Assembly (NCBI GenBank): GCA_037903355.1
Contig: JBAJFE010000026.1
Span: forward strand, 2,356,001 to 2,420,000
Direction: 5' to 3'
From: Trichuris trichiura
Lineage: Eukaryota > Nematoda > Enoplea > Trichinellida > Trichuridae
Length of the DNA: 64,000 nt
The notes under the pieces are model-generated. The model ran no database searches and was not told where the DNA came from. It saw only the letters and a list, made by a program, of their open reading frames with translations. This document shows, in pieces, positions 33,001-43,349 of this stretch (position 1 is the first letter of the stretch; each line of letters begins with the position of its first letter). The position numbers were made by a program, and so were the translations under genes.

Positions 33001-35639
33001 AATTGTTTTCAAATTATTATTTTTTTGTAGCCATGTTCTCAGTGTACTACATACGTACTGAAGCATTTGAAATTGTTCACCAAAGACGACTTCACTGATT
33101 TGTTGGAAGAGGCTTTGAATTGGCAGGCTAACTATTTCAATGCAGTTTGGCGAACAAGAGCTTTTAGTCAATTGAGTGATGATCAAGTCCTCGAATGCTA
33201 TCAGTGGCTTTCAAAAAAGTTGGTATGGCGCCAGTTACTTTGAAAATAATTTTCAAGTATTCAGCATCGCTTTACAGGTCTGATCGGGACTGCGAAATAA
33301 CCACACCCGATATTCTTTTTAATTGCCGCACTATTAGTTTCCACGCGGATGTTCTTTTTCTAACATTGTCATCCTGTGACTCACTTCGTTAGAGCACTTA
33401 TAACTAACGCGTATTTGAGACTACAGCTTTCATGAAACCTTCTTAACTTCTGTTTTATTATTGCAAGATAAGTCGAAGTTACTGTATGCCATTCCTTGAT
33501 TTCTTTTTTAATGAGATGGCAAGAAAAATCAATTGCCTGCAAACGGAGCTGCCTTGATTTTTATTTAACGTATCACTTGTTAAGTGTGTCCCTTCCGGAA
33601 TAGTATATACCAAAAAATTTGAGGTGGAAGTAAAAGATGTAAATTCTGTAGTTATTTGAGGTTTTCAGGGTCGAAGGCTACTTAATTTCTACCCAGTATC
33701 TGCGCAGTTATTTTATTCCAAAGGCAATAACATTTATACTTTGGTACACCTGGCAGAGCAGTGTTTCATTTATGCCTAGCGCCATGAACGAACTTCGGTG
33801 TCTGAAATGAAAAGCATAAAGTTTTATCCTTTATCTTCGTATGGGTTTTTGCCTGTTTTCCTCTGCTCACTGCTTTCTGTAGTGACAGAAGGAAGCGAGC
33901 AAAAGAAAATAGGCAGAAAAGCCTTTCGAAGATTGTAGGTGAAGAACAATGGACTCGTTAAGAAGCATTTCGTGCTTAAGTATTGAGCTTAGAGCATGCT
34001 CACAAAAGGAAAGCAGGAGGACGAAACGAAAAGACTAAAAAGCTTTGGAATGGTATTTTAACACCCAACTCTGAATTTGCTTTTTATATTGAATTGTTTC
34101 TAATCTGCGCGTAGTTCCCAGAAAAAGTAGCGAACTTTTCTTTTTGAACCTTTTTCTGAGGCCAAAGGTTTTTATGGGAAACTTCTCAAAGTTGCTTTGC
34201 TACAATGCTTCATTTTTAGAATGCAAATAATGTGTTAAAGACTTTCATCGAATGTGAGAATATGATAAAAAGCGGTCGAAATCAAAGCGACGTTGTATCG
34301 TCGATGCTTGCTCAAATTAGCGAACGTTGCGTCGAAGTAATGGCAACCGAATTCAGCAACGTACTTTCTTCGGAATACTTCCTGGAAATGGGAAAGGTTT
34401 GACTGTTTTAGACAGTATTCGAATATCATTGTTATTCGATTCTTTGAAGGGATTTGCATTAGACTTAGCAACTCTCGAGGATGTTTTCCCAACTGTTGTT
34501 CATTCGTTGCAACTGGAAGAAGCTTGTCTCGTTTTGGTGAAGTTGCACAATTTGAAAGCTTTCGTCAGCAGCCAAACGGAAGCAGCTGAAGCGGAATGGA
34601 ATGAAGTTGGTCCAATTGGTCGTCCTTATCTCAACAGATGGCTAATAATATTGTCTTGCAGAAGTTCATTCATCTTCTGAAACGTCTGTACGAGCTATGC
34701 GATGCTAGGCTCATTCATCATGCCAATTTGGTAATCAACTGTCGCAACTGGCCTCTTCTGACTTTGGAAATGCAAAATCGCATTCGCGAAAGTAAGAAGT
34801 TCACTCGCTGTATGCATGCTTAATTTGTAATGTACACATGTAAACGTTATTATTATTATTTGTAGCATGAAATGCCTGCTTTGCAGTCCGTCGTTTGTAC
34901 CGTTGTCAGAGCATGCACGATTTAAACGGAAGTGCGTCTGGTGGTTTGCGTCTTCGTTGAAGTCCGACCTGCGATTGAGTGCGCTTAGCTGCTCAGACAA
35001 GTTTTTACGTTTCATTTTCAACGTAGCTGATTTCAGCGGGCATATTTGTTGATTTTTCACAACCGTTAGACGAGAATCGTCAGAAAATGATTGCACTATT
35101 GCAGGTAACATCGCATTTAGCAAACTTTGATCACCAAATTATTTCGTCTGCCCCATTGCAGAACCGACAGCGAAGGCATCTGTCTAACAGTCGCAAAAAA
35201 ACTGATGCGAAGCGTTTGCTTCCATCCGGATCAGGACAATTAGGCAGTCGAGAAAAAATAGTGGAGTACGGCTTAGCTTGCAGCGCTTTTGTTCAAATAA
35301 TGTTGTTTATAGTTCAATGCGCGTGGAAAATGTGCAGAAAAGTTCTTCGAAAGAATTACCGCAGAATATTGGCACTACAGTCATTAGCACATCGAAAGGT
35401 ACACAAGACACCACGTGAAGTTGGCCAGTTTTTGTAAACCATTTTTAGGAATTGCTGAAGGAAAGGCTCCCGCTTATAGGAAGCTTTCTCAAAAGCCTAT
35501 CAAAATTACTGCTAAAAGTAGAAGTGCTGACCGCAAAAGCTCGAAAGAGGTAACGCTTGGTAGCGGAAGGCAAGTATTAACCGCCAAAGATAAAGGCAAG
35601 CAAGTCTCAAGCAGTCAGTCAGTGAAAACGAAACTGTGA
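27092..35639 (+). CDS. Two-BTB-domain protein resembling BTBD8
   Basis: Thirteen exons join in phase: 27092-27169, 27210-28213, 32658-32750, 32798-32975, 33031-33222, 34220-34396, 34450-34605, 34638-34791, 34887-34943, 35037-35104, 35162-35265, 35313-35398, 35449-35639 (about 845 residues). A first BTB-like domain begins FRLIGNDNFADLEL and PAHSCILRCRAPEFF, interrupted by a long Ser/Glu-rich insert. The second BTB is split by intron 2: DSDCMVLAKTNRFKAHK joins CILAASPYFSTAFSERW, then VVEFMLIFVYGGVLDV and ELHRLADFLHLHML. A helical BACK-like region (VWRTRAFSQL) and a basic, Ser-rich tail follow. BTB domains mediate oligomerisation and adaptor roles; the two-BTB layout and tail resemble BTBD8 from memory, so the name is tentative. 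Intron 2 (4.4 kb) contains alpha-catenin. The start is the only in-phase ATG upstream of the first acceptor. One intron is only 32 bases (34606-34637). Confidence 0.8.
28922..31636 (+). CDS. Alpha-catenin, single exon, nested in an intron of the two-BTB gene
   Basis: Alpha-catenin links the cadherin/beta-catenin complex to actin at adherens junctions. A single 904-codon frame starts MPSSDNRANGLVLKWDFRDM (ATG 28922, 14 bases after TTGGTTAG). Its beta-catenin-binding and dimerisation region follows, with SKTVERTLEPLVKQVTTL and the RAARALLSSVTRLLIVAD-like helix MIKAARALLSSVTRLLIVAD. A middle vinculin-homology region comes next, then the C-terminal actin-binding bundle from about residue 670 (KIQEQIDVFKVVQHKFEREV, VVLAKYMCMIMLEMTDF, LNITSKVKADVQQVGDEL, KSAYIASTKYPSKK). 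The basic tail is VWKMRAPGKKPLVR onward. Length matches full alpha-catenins. No intron interrupts it, although neighbouring genes have many. It lies on the same strand inside the 4.4-kb intron 2 of the two-BTB gene. Identity is very secure; the retrocopy origin is inference. Confidence 0.96.
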   Translation: MPSSDNRANGLVLKWDFRDMEIRSKTVERTLEPLVKQVTTLCATNNERKEAHGKKKVSGVKKAHVLVAAVEKAISMFLEKGAEILNENPEATEQLGNALNEVKSTGRDMVDSSREFAADPTSSSRRATMIKAARALLSSVTRLLIVADMIDVQCIVQRMRDAQSTLDNLNKATSQQEVQERFRDFKRQIENLDHDASRRAADLKDASQCDSIQAARAVLKTTCPMLHTACKAYVRHPEIDPARQNRDFALQQMSKALTNIENVLSGQDISQSNGLYGDAGSLAAALNEFDHRVFVEPSNYSSKAVRPSLEAELERIISGAALIADSTNTRDERKSKIVQECNAVRQALQDLLTEYEKNAGAKEPSEKLDLALASVGHRTKDLRRHLRRAVIDHVSDSFLDTQIPLLLLIDAASRGNMEETEQNARTFLEHAKKLVEVAAMTCKMCSEGDYVKIVNYAAMQVEKLAPQVVNAARLLAARHKSKPAQENMDAFKEAWEERVHLLTLAVDSIITLDDFLAVSEAHIVEDVKNCIQAVVQKDVDLLDHSAGAIRGRSLRVCQVVGAEMEMRPLDAYSNRVKQAVIVLRDSAIPQFARRAEVAVEKISKKPPGQVDVDEFIDVCGLVHKAVQDIRHAVLMNRDPGDIDSDEEYEYEKDSEKASTLGSKQQEDNRRELMQRLPEEEKKKIQEQIDVFKVVQHKFEREVAKWDETGNDIVVLAKYMCMIMLEMTDFTRGRGPLKNTMDVINAAKKISEAGSKLNALAKQIADECVESETKKDLLAYLQRITLYCHQLNITSKVKADVQQVGDELIASALESATSLIQSAKNLLNSVVLTVKSAYIASTKYPSKKAKESSLIVWKMRAPGKKPLVRHDPAPQQARGIIRRASQRRELQPIKILSEFSTAGDV
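31637..32657. other. Rest of the two-BTB gene's intron 2, downstream of alpha-catenin
   Basis: Probably holds the alpha-catenin 3' untranslated region and intron sequence. No coding exon is supported before 32658. A two-copy tandem repeat lies at 32254-32347. No poly(A)-tract typical of a fresh retrocopy follows the alpha-catenin stop. Confidence 0.5.
32254..32347. repeat. 47-base tandem duplication
   Basis: Two adjacent 47-base units, each starting TCCTTATTTTCTTGATGGA and ending GCACTTTGTTCCAG, differ at two positions (GAG/GAA and TATG/TTTG). The recent duplication sits in the host intron about 300 bases before the next exon. Each unit ends in TTGTTCCAG, an acceptor-like sequence, so the duplication created a second cryptic 3' splice site. 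Confidence 0.85.
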
Positions 35640-35975
35640 ACCTTACCGTAATGCGTTTTTGCCACTTTAACACATGGCCAGGCTTTGCTTCACACGCTTT
35701 CTGAGTTAGCGTCTGTAGCGTTTTCTTACGGCGTCCTCTTCTGTTCCTTTGACTATCGCAGCGTTGCCGCTGAATGCTAAATTTGTTGCATCCTGTTTGT
35801 TCTATTGTCGTTTGTGCTTATGTGTATTTTTGTGCCCCAGTTAGTGTTTCTGAGCTCTTATGGCTTAATTGAAGATTCAACAAGCAAACTGAAGAAAAAA
35901 CAAAAACTGCGTGAATGGAACAACAAAATAATCACAACGTAGAAGTTTCAAAGAAAGAAGGATAATTTTGTTGCG

Positions 35976-38421
35976 TTAGCATTTTCGCTGTATTCTTGCG
36001 TTAGCGTGGGTTGCTTTGCAAGCTCGGCTACGATAACTCAAGAGGGTAGATTTTCTTCTCCTTTTCAGTCCTTTTTTCATGTTCTGGTTTTTGGCTGTCG
36101 ATAATGTTGGCAGAACTTTAGCCAATCCGATAAGCTGCTCCAGAAGCGTCGACAGTGTGTTTATCAACGCAGCCAATGGAAAATCTCTGTAAAAGAAGAA
36201 ACAACTTGAGTCCGCCATTGAACATGGAACGCTTAAAGTAGGGCATTTTTACACGTGATACTTATCGTGTTTAGAGAAAGTCCTTCAGATTTACTCCTAA
36301 ACAATTCTTCCAGCTACTGACTTAATTAAATAGATCATTTCACTATTTAAAAATGCGATGTTTTGGTACGGGACTGTATGTTTTCATAGTTCAGCGTCTT
36401 TAATACGGTAGCTGTGCCCCGTTGGTAAGCACAAAAAAGAAGAAAAAGAGAATAAAGAACTTCCAGAGCTTGTATGGACAAATATTATCACCCGCCACAA
36501 CTGCTGCACTCTTGATGGGTAAGATACAAAAACACAGGACAAAGTTAAAGAAGTCACTACAAGCATGGAACAAATGGAAACTTATAGGAACCACAAATCA
36601 TCTGGAAAGAACAAAGGGACAAAAATGGATGAAAATTTAAAAAGAATAGATTAAAAAAGAATAGACTAAAAAAGAATAGACAAGCAGCTGACAGTCGCAG
36701 AAGAAATCTCCAACAGAGAACTTTAAAATCCTCGGTTTAAATGATGGGAAACGATGCAAGAGAAATCTCCCCGCATACATTACACAGATATTGACCGCTG
36801 ACGACGGGTCGCGGCAGACCCGAAAGCTCTGGAAGTTCTTTATTCTCTTTTTCTTCTTTTTCGTGCTTACCAACGGGACACAGCTACCGTATTAAAGACG
36901 CTGAACTATGAGTTTATTATTATTATTATTATTATTAATTAATTAATTAATTAATTAATTAAAATTAAGAGGAACAAATTCTGACTGCCGCTGTTTATGT
37001 TCAGACTGCCATGGATTAACGTCATCACTTACTTAGACAGGCTTTCCCGTTATGGAAAAACAGCTTATTAATTCAGCAGGATTTCTGATCGTACCTGTTC
37101 CATCATCAGCGTGTAATTTGACCTTGTTTTCACATAGATTTAAGGAGCACGCTTTCCACTGCATTTCTACTAAAAGTTAGAAAAGTATCTTATATGAACT
37201 TAACCTTTTGTTGATTATCCTTTATGTAGCTTTTTTAAGTAACTAAACATATTGAGTAGAAGAAAATACAAGAACAACTTACGACAAGCATAAAGCATTA
37301 GAAGTAAACGTTGAACAATTCTTTTCAGTCATACTCGTTTTCGGTGAACATCTAGAACAGATTATGCAGAAAAGATTCCCTCTGATTTGTTGCGGTCTAA
37401 CTCACCGACCATAATTTCCATGACTAAATTCACTACTTTTATTTGCATTTTTGATCAGCTGACGCACTGCAGGTTTTGTAGGCATGTCGCTGTGCACTAC
37501 TTTCATTATGCTGCCAAAACTTACTCCTCGATATCTGACGCGTAATGTTTCAGAAAACGGTATGCTCTTGGTGAATCCGTTCTTGCTTTCGCAACGACGA
37601 ATCCAAGCACTAATGCATCGAAATGTAGGACCTTTCTTCATATTTGCTTGAATAGAACCGTTTGGCAAAAATGATCCATAGTGAAGCTTACCCTGCATAG
37701 TAAACAGTCAGCAATAAGCAACTAGAATGTACTAACGTGTTCAGCTTACTTCAAAATCTTCGTATACCAAAGTGTTGACACCAGGTTCAATTATGCCTTC
37801 TTTAATCATTTGCTTTACTTTCACCTGAGTTAGCGGTTGCCTACAACGTTTATTCGAGCGATGATAAGTTGGCCTCCCGTTGTCCTCTTCTTCATATTCA
37901 ATGTGAACAGAGCTTACAGGATCGTCCTTCACACTGTCTTGTCGAAGCGTGCATTCCGGGATGTTGCTTGGTTGAGTGCAGGAAATTAAACTTTCCTGGC
38001 TGATGTTTTCGCATTCCATTTCTTCAGCAGGGTCAGAATTCACTATGGCACATGAGTCATGTACAATAGATGCTAGAGAGGCAGATTCGCGAGGCAGCGA
38101 CAAATCCAGCGATGAACAATAGCCGCTTTCGTTGTTTTGGCTAGGAATTGAGCAAAAGCTGTTCTGTCTTGAATAGGAGTGGAAAAAAGAGGCGGCGCGA
38201 CTGTTCCAGTCTGAGGCACTGTCGCTCTGATTGTCTTTTGTATCACTGATCCGCCTATCATCAATGTCCCAAATGCTGGGCATACGCACAGGAGAAAGAG
38301 AAGGCGAATAGACTGGGCTAAACTGGAAAGGATGATAAGAGTTAGAATCGTTTCTGGAGTTTTCCTCTCTGGGAAGATGAATTTCAAACGGGTTGGACCG
38401 CAGCCGTTCTACACGAGGCAT
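35976..38421 (-). CDS. RAMA-domain protein
   Basis: Three exons (38421-37750, 37692-37406, 36186-35976) join in phase to about 389 residues. The first 200 residues are Ser/Asn-rich and probably disordered. From about residue 206 a RAMA-type domain (a small domain often attached to restriction-enzyme/methylase and chromatin proteins, also in MPND-like proteins) is visible: KVKQMIKEGIIEPGVNTLVY, then KLHYGSFLPNGSIQ and PTFRCISAWIRRCESKNG. The GIIEPG turn, the NGSIQ strand and the SAWIR motif are the parts I recognise. The tail has a Leu-rich helix (PLAALINTLSTLLEQLIGLA) and a KKGLKRRRKS basic patch suggesting nuclear location. The last exon is supported by a perfect GTGAGT donor and a TTGTTTCTTCTTTTACAG acceptor; without it the protein would end at 37402. 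Function unknown; a palindromic element sits in intron 2. Confidence 0.65.
36385..36910. mobile_element. Palindromic foldback element with long arms
   Basis: Near-perfect inverted arms of about 86 bases (36385-36470 and 36825-36910) begin CATAGTTCAGCGTCTTTAAT and run through ACGGTAGCTGTG and CCGTTGGTAAGCAC into an AAAGAAGAAAAAGAGAATAA tract. Next to the right arm lies the core AGCTTTCGGGTCTGCCGCGA (minus strand), the same as in the 16.4-kb copy. The 350-base interior has no transposase; it holds three 15-base tandem repeats. ORFs beginning MVSTKKKKKRIKNF on both strands are products of the arms. It sits in the second intron of the RAMA-domain gene; the right end touches a TTA/TTAA microsatellite. 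It resembles a non-autonomous foldback or MITE; the family is not one I can name. Confidence 0.8.
36639..36683. repeat. Three 15-base tandem repeats inside the foldback element
   Basis: Units AAAAAGAATAGATTA, AAAAAGAATAGACTA and AAAAAGAATAGACAA follow one another without gaps. They lie in the interior of the palindromic element at 36385-36910. Confidence 0.9.
36912..36966. repeat. Compound microsatellite (TTA)n-(TTAA)n
   Basis: About eight TTA/TAT units pass directly into about seven TTAA units. It starts one base after the right arm of the foldback element, which suggests insertion of the element into or beside a simple repeat, or growth of the repeat from the element's end. Confidence 0.9.
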
Positions 38422-39990
38422 CTTTCGCTGGGATCCCGTTTTAACTACTGTTGTTTTGGTGCTTCGAAGAGCAGAGAGCAGCAAAGCATGTGTTCACTAT
38501 ACAGGCGCGTAAAAATCATCTAACATTGCCAATCGCAGAGCAATAGAATACGGGACTGCTGAAAAAAAGTTGAAAAGTCGATTATATATATAGGGCAGTG
38601 CCTCGAGAAGGCAGCATGACCAAAAACTTTTTTCAGCTTAAAACGAATAAAATTACAAAGAACCAAACAGCATACCAGTCGCATGTTAATGCAACAAATA
38701 GGATTTACGTACCCGTATTTTAAGCAAGCATTAAATGCGTAAGTGGTACTTTCAGATGGTTCAATGACTGCCAGTTGTCGTCAGTTAAGCGCTTGAATTG
38801 TTCTTTCTAGTAATGACACAGAAACGTCGGTGTTCTTGGTGTCCAGAATAGTTGAACTGTCTGTTTCGAATTTCAAATTAGTACTGTAATTGCCTGAACA
38901 TCTGTAAATACTGACCTGCTGTCAAAATACACATTAAAGCACTTCTAGTTAGTGCAGCAAGTAGTTAGTGCAGTTAGTACTTGTCCCGACATCGGTTCCT
39001 TTAAAATCGTGTTTTTTTGCTTAGGCTTTGTCAAATAAAATAATCTTTTTTCGTAAAGCAAATAAATTTTAAGGCTTTCAGCAGTAGCTCAGAATTCGAT
39101 CAACATGCGTTTGATTTGCAGATTACTCAATTTGCGCAGTTTAGATTTGGTTTAGTGCTGTTGTCCCGAAATAACTTATCTTGTAAGTGCATGTATAATT
39201 CGTAAGGAAAACCCGTCTGGCAGTTATGATTGACATAGATATGAGCTGTTTTTTTCCAATGCATTTGGCATTCCGAAACAGATGCAATGATTCGCAGTGT
39301 ATTGCTCGCACTTTCTATAACTTGCGCAAGGAAAAGTGTACTCTCAGGTAGTCATACTGTAGAATTTAATGGGCAACAATTTTGCTGTGTTACCGTCGTC
39401 CCGGGATAACTAAACTTGGTATTTCTTTGTTGTGTTTTGCTGCATTAGTTGACACCATCATTGTCAATTGCCTTAGGAAGTATTTAAATGTTCTTTCTTT
39501 TCGTAGTATTCATACTTTGTAGTCGATTTCAGTTACCATGAAAATAGTAGTCTGTCTCGTAAGTTCGCGTGGACTTATAAATGGTGCGGTTTGAATTCGG
39601 TTGCTCATTTGCAGAAATTGATCTTTCGTTCTTTGTTGTATTGGCGATAAGCTGAAGGTGAAGACGTAGCTCTGGTCTTACCTGTTTTGCTATGTAATGT
39701 CATTGTGATTTTTAATTCATCGGAAAGCTTTTATCCAAGCACAAGCAGTATTCGTTCTTTTCGTTGCAGTTTCCTTTGCCAAAGACGTGCTTATTGATTG
39801 GTATTCATTTGAGGATGCAGAGCAACTTTTTTTCTTTTGTTTGGTTGAATACCAATGCATTAAACATTTACTGTGCACGTCTCAAGATTGTTAGATCTCT
39901 ACTCTTGGGCATCTTGAGATTAATATTTTTTGCCAGTTTGCAAATAATTTTTCTCTTTCAACTGCAAGATTCTTTGCTTTGTAGTTTATA
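38422..39990. other. Divergent spacer between the RAMA-domain gene and WDR46
   Basis: About 1.6 kb between two divergent genes. A TATATATATAG tract lies near 38584. No coding exon is supported. The last bases, TTCTTTGCTTTGTAG before TTTATAATGG, form a strong acceptor 6 bases upstream of the WDR46 ATG, either cis (5' untranslated intron) or trans-splice. Confidence 0.45.
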
Positions 39991-42900
39991 ATGGCAGGTC
40001 GTTATTTCGAATACTTCACATCCACTTCATCTGCGCTAAGTGGCGATGAGGCAAAAAGCAGTAAACCACATAAGAATGGCTTTCCGAAAAAGAAAATGCC
40101 TTCAAAAGGCCGTTCGAGTGGGGCTGCCTATTCAAATAGAAAGAGCAGAGTTGATTATATGCCGCCAAGTGGAGTGGATTACAACTCGTCACTAGTTGAA
40201 CCTTGGGATTCTATTACAACAAGTTCAGTGAAACGGACGAGCAATCGCACAGGAAAATGGCAGCAAATGCCCAGTGAAACGAACGACAAGAACAGAAAAG
40301 TCGACGATGTTGACCTGATTGAGTCCGCAGCTATAAGAAATGCTGTGTTGCCTCAAAGTTTTGAGCCGGTATGCTCAATTTAGTTTCAAGTTTTTCAAAA
40401 ACTTTCATTTTCAGTCTGATTTCAAAACACGCACTGCTATGGTACAGTATAGCAACCAGTTGGACAAGGTAGCTTTCAGTCGTCTGCAGTCAGCTCGTAC
40501 AGAAGTATTGTTGCCTGAGGAGCCAGGGTATGGCTTTTCTATGTCTGTATTTCAGTAATGTGCATTTTCTATCTGAAACGTATTAATAAGTGCTTGGTAA
40601 TGTAAATAGCTTACTCTGAACTTGATAGAACAAAGTATTCCTCGTTTTACAGTTTACGTAAATTCTCTCGAGCCACGACGACCCTTTCTTTTGCCGTAGT
40701 AGAAGCGTCAAGCTATTGATGATAGGAAATTTGGCAAAGCGCTTTCATCTGGCTGTTAACGAGAGTATTATCGTACTCTGGGACTTCAAACCCGCATAAA
40801 TGAGTTTTCTAAAGCTTCAAAGTGCGCGACTTATAGGCGTCAGTGCGGGGTTCTTGGTGGAGTATTCCACGCAAGGCTTATTTTTTGTGACATTAAGAGT
40901 CGCTTTGTGCTAAGAGTTCAAGAGCCGTTGTCGTAATGACAGCTGACGTTAAAGGAAAGGTTTCAAAAAGTCATCAAACGGAATATCTTCATCTCAAGAA
41001 TAGCTGATTTGTAATTATAAAAAGTTGGTTTTGCTATTTGTGTAGAAATTTTAAGAAATGTAAATAAATCTTGGGTGTTGCCTCTTCATCTTGCATTTCA
41101 GCAATCATAGAATTCATTTTCTATCTTTTGGTGACATTTCGACGTTCCATTTGTACATTTGTTCAAAATAGAGTCCTTTATATTAATATTGCTTCTACGT
41201 TAATTGTAGGGTTTGCTCTTTGTAAATGTCTTAGTTCACATTCTTATTGTCCAACAAGTCCTACGGTCAAACAATGACATACACAGTAGTTGGATAAAGT
41301 GTTCGTTATTCCTTTCTTTATTGTAAAATATGACAAGTGTTTGAACATTCTTTTTTCAAGTGAGATTGTTGTTGATAAAGGAGAAAAATCTTACAATCTG
41401 ACACAAAGTGACATTGTGAAGTCGGTTGACTTAGCAAGTGCAGCTAAGGTAAGCTTATTGTTTTTTACGACGGTGGCGCACCAATCCGTGGTGGTTTATA
41501 GCATTTTGAGCTGCAGCTGCCAAAGTTTGGGCCATACAGACTTGACTTTACTAGAAATGGTCGAAATCTTCTTATTGGTGGACGTTTAGGTCATGTTGCC
41601 ACTTTCGATTGGTTTACTAAAGAACTTCACTGCGAAGTGAACGTAATGGAAGTCGTGCGTGATGTTCAGTATGAGATTGATTGACTTTGTGATTACCTTA
41701 GTTCTATTCGCTTAATTAATTTTATGTGGTTGCATAATGAAACTGCTTTTGCTGTTGCTCAAAAAAGGTGGACGTACATATACGATAACACGGGGACAGA
41801 GCTGCACTGTTTAAAATCGATGAACAACGTGTTACGGTTGGAATTTTTACCATATCATTTTCTCCTCGTTGGATCGGTAATAGCACTGTGTTCAACTATA
41901 AACTTTTTCTTCACTGTTAATCATTATCCTTTGCAGAGCAGTAATTCTTTTCTGTATTGGTTGGACATTTCAATTGGCAAAATGGTTGCTTCTTGGGCTA
42001 CACGTTACGGTCCGATAGATGTGCTCTGTCAGAATCCAACCAATGGAATAATACATTGCGGTTGTGCAAGAGGTAAACAAAGTATAATTATTTTTCCTTT
42101 TGTTTTCTTCCTTGTTTTTCAACAGGAGTTGTAAGTCTTTGGTCACCAAATTTGAACGAACCGTTGGTTAAAATGTTCTGCCATCCTTGCCCAGTTAGAG
42201 CACTTTGCATTGACGCAACTGGCAGGTATTTATCTCGTATTCGCAATTTTTTTTATTTTTCAGTTGTGGCTGATTTGAAGGTTTATGGCAACGGCTGGTG
42301 TTGAGAAGCGCATTAAAGTTTGGGATCTTCGTAATTATAAAGAACTGTGGAGTTTGAAGGCGGTTCCAGTATCTCATATGACATTCAGCCAGCAGGGAAT
42401 ACTGGCTTGTGCTATGGGGACAGTCGTTAAAGTAAGTGAAGGTTTTACGAAATAGTTCATGGTTGATCGTGTTCCATTTAGGCTTACAAAAATATTTGCC
42501 ATAAGCCTGTTAACGCCCCCTACATGATCCATGACTGTAGAGAGGTTGTCAGCGATATACGGTTTTGTCCGTACGAAGATGTACTTGGAGTTGGTCATAG
42601 AGTCGGTTACAGTAGTTTGCTAATACCAGGCGCTGGAGAACCAAACATTGATGCCTTTGAAGCGAATCCTTTCCAATCGAAGAATCAGCGAAGGGAAGCT
42701 GAAGTGCGCTCTTTGTTGGACAAGGTGCGGTACTACTGTTGAATTTTCGTTTAGTTTTTTAAATGTTTTTTATGAATTGTAGATTCAGCCTGAAATGATA
42801 ACATTGGACCCAGCAGATATAACTCGTATCAACGAAGAAAAGAAAAATGAAGCTCTGGGTAACAAGATAAAGTTCTTAGTAATTCACTTACTACTTTTCG

Positions 42901-43214
42901 TTATGAAGTGAGCTCATGCTAAAATAAATTTCAGTATTCAAAGACGTCGAATGCGCAGTTAATGGAGAAGTTGAATGGTAAGAAGGTTAAGCAAAGGAAA
43001 GGCCATAAGATAAAACGGAAGCAAGCGATCAGAGCAGAGAAGCAACGGGCAAGTCACTTAATAATCGCGCTTTTCTTAGAATTTTTATTCCATTTGTCGT
43101 TTGTATTGACTGGTGTGGTTATAGGAAGTGCTGAATGAAAAAAGAAGAATACGGCAAGAACTGGTTGATATGGGTGTTCTGAAAGATGAAAGGCGGAAGC
43201 AATTAACGAAATAA
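39991..43214 (+). CDS. WDR46: WDR46 / Utp7, small-subunit processome WD-repeat protein
   Basis: WDR46 (yeast Utp7) is a nucleolar beta-propeller protein needed for 18S rRNA processing. Twelve exons (39991-40368, 40415-40527, 41361-41448, 41502-41668, 41702-41876, 41937-42072, 42126-42225, 42281-42431, 42482-42724, 42783-42878, 42935-43048, 43125-43214) give about 616 residues, matching the human 610. After a basic N-terminal tail come [49 protein letters not shown] and [20 protein letters not shown]. Then [65 protein letters not shown] and a Lys-rich tail follow. One intron is 33 bases (41669-41701), adding about five residues around [10 protein letters not shown] compared with relatives. The last intron starts CGG-GCAAGT, a GC-AG intron. 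AATAAA follows at 43244. Confidence 0.94.
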
Positions 43215-43349
43215 ACCATGCGTTGTGCAATTTTTTGTCTAATAATAAACACTTTTTTTTACTGCAGATTCTTGTTTCAAAATGTCGTTTCAAAAATATT
43301 TTAAAATGCAAAATTTTTGATAGAAGTTTATTAAGTTTGTGTTAAAGTA
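43215..43349 (+). promoter_or_regulatory. Short intercistronic gap with poly(A) signal, WDR46 to STEEP1
   Basis: Only 135 bases separate the WDR46 stop from the STEEP1 ATG. AATAAA at 43244-43249 is followed by a T-rich stretch and by ATTTTTGATAG near 43315-43325, an acceptor-like site about 27 bases before the ATG. This is the layout of a nematode operon, with 3' end formation of the first gene and trans-splicing of the second. Operon status is inferred from spacing alone. Confidence 0.45.

Noticed and set aside
33195..33392. Open frame after exon 5 of the two-BTB gene
   Set aside because: Considered as an exon (it can be entered in phase 2), but splicing 33222 to 34220 keeps phase and gives a continuous helical region; the open frame ends in a stop without a good donor.
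36422..36873. Mirrored ORFs beginning MVSTKKKKKRIKNF on both strands
   Set aside because: They are translations of the inverted-repeat arms of the foldback element, not genes.
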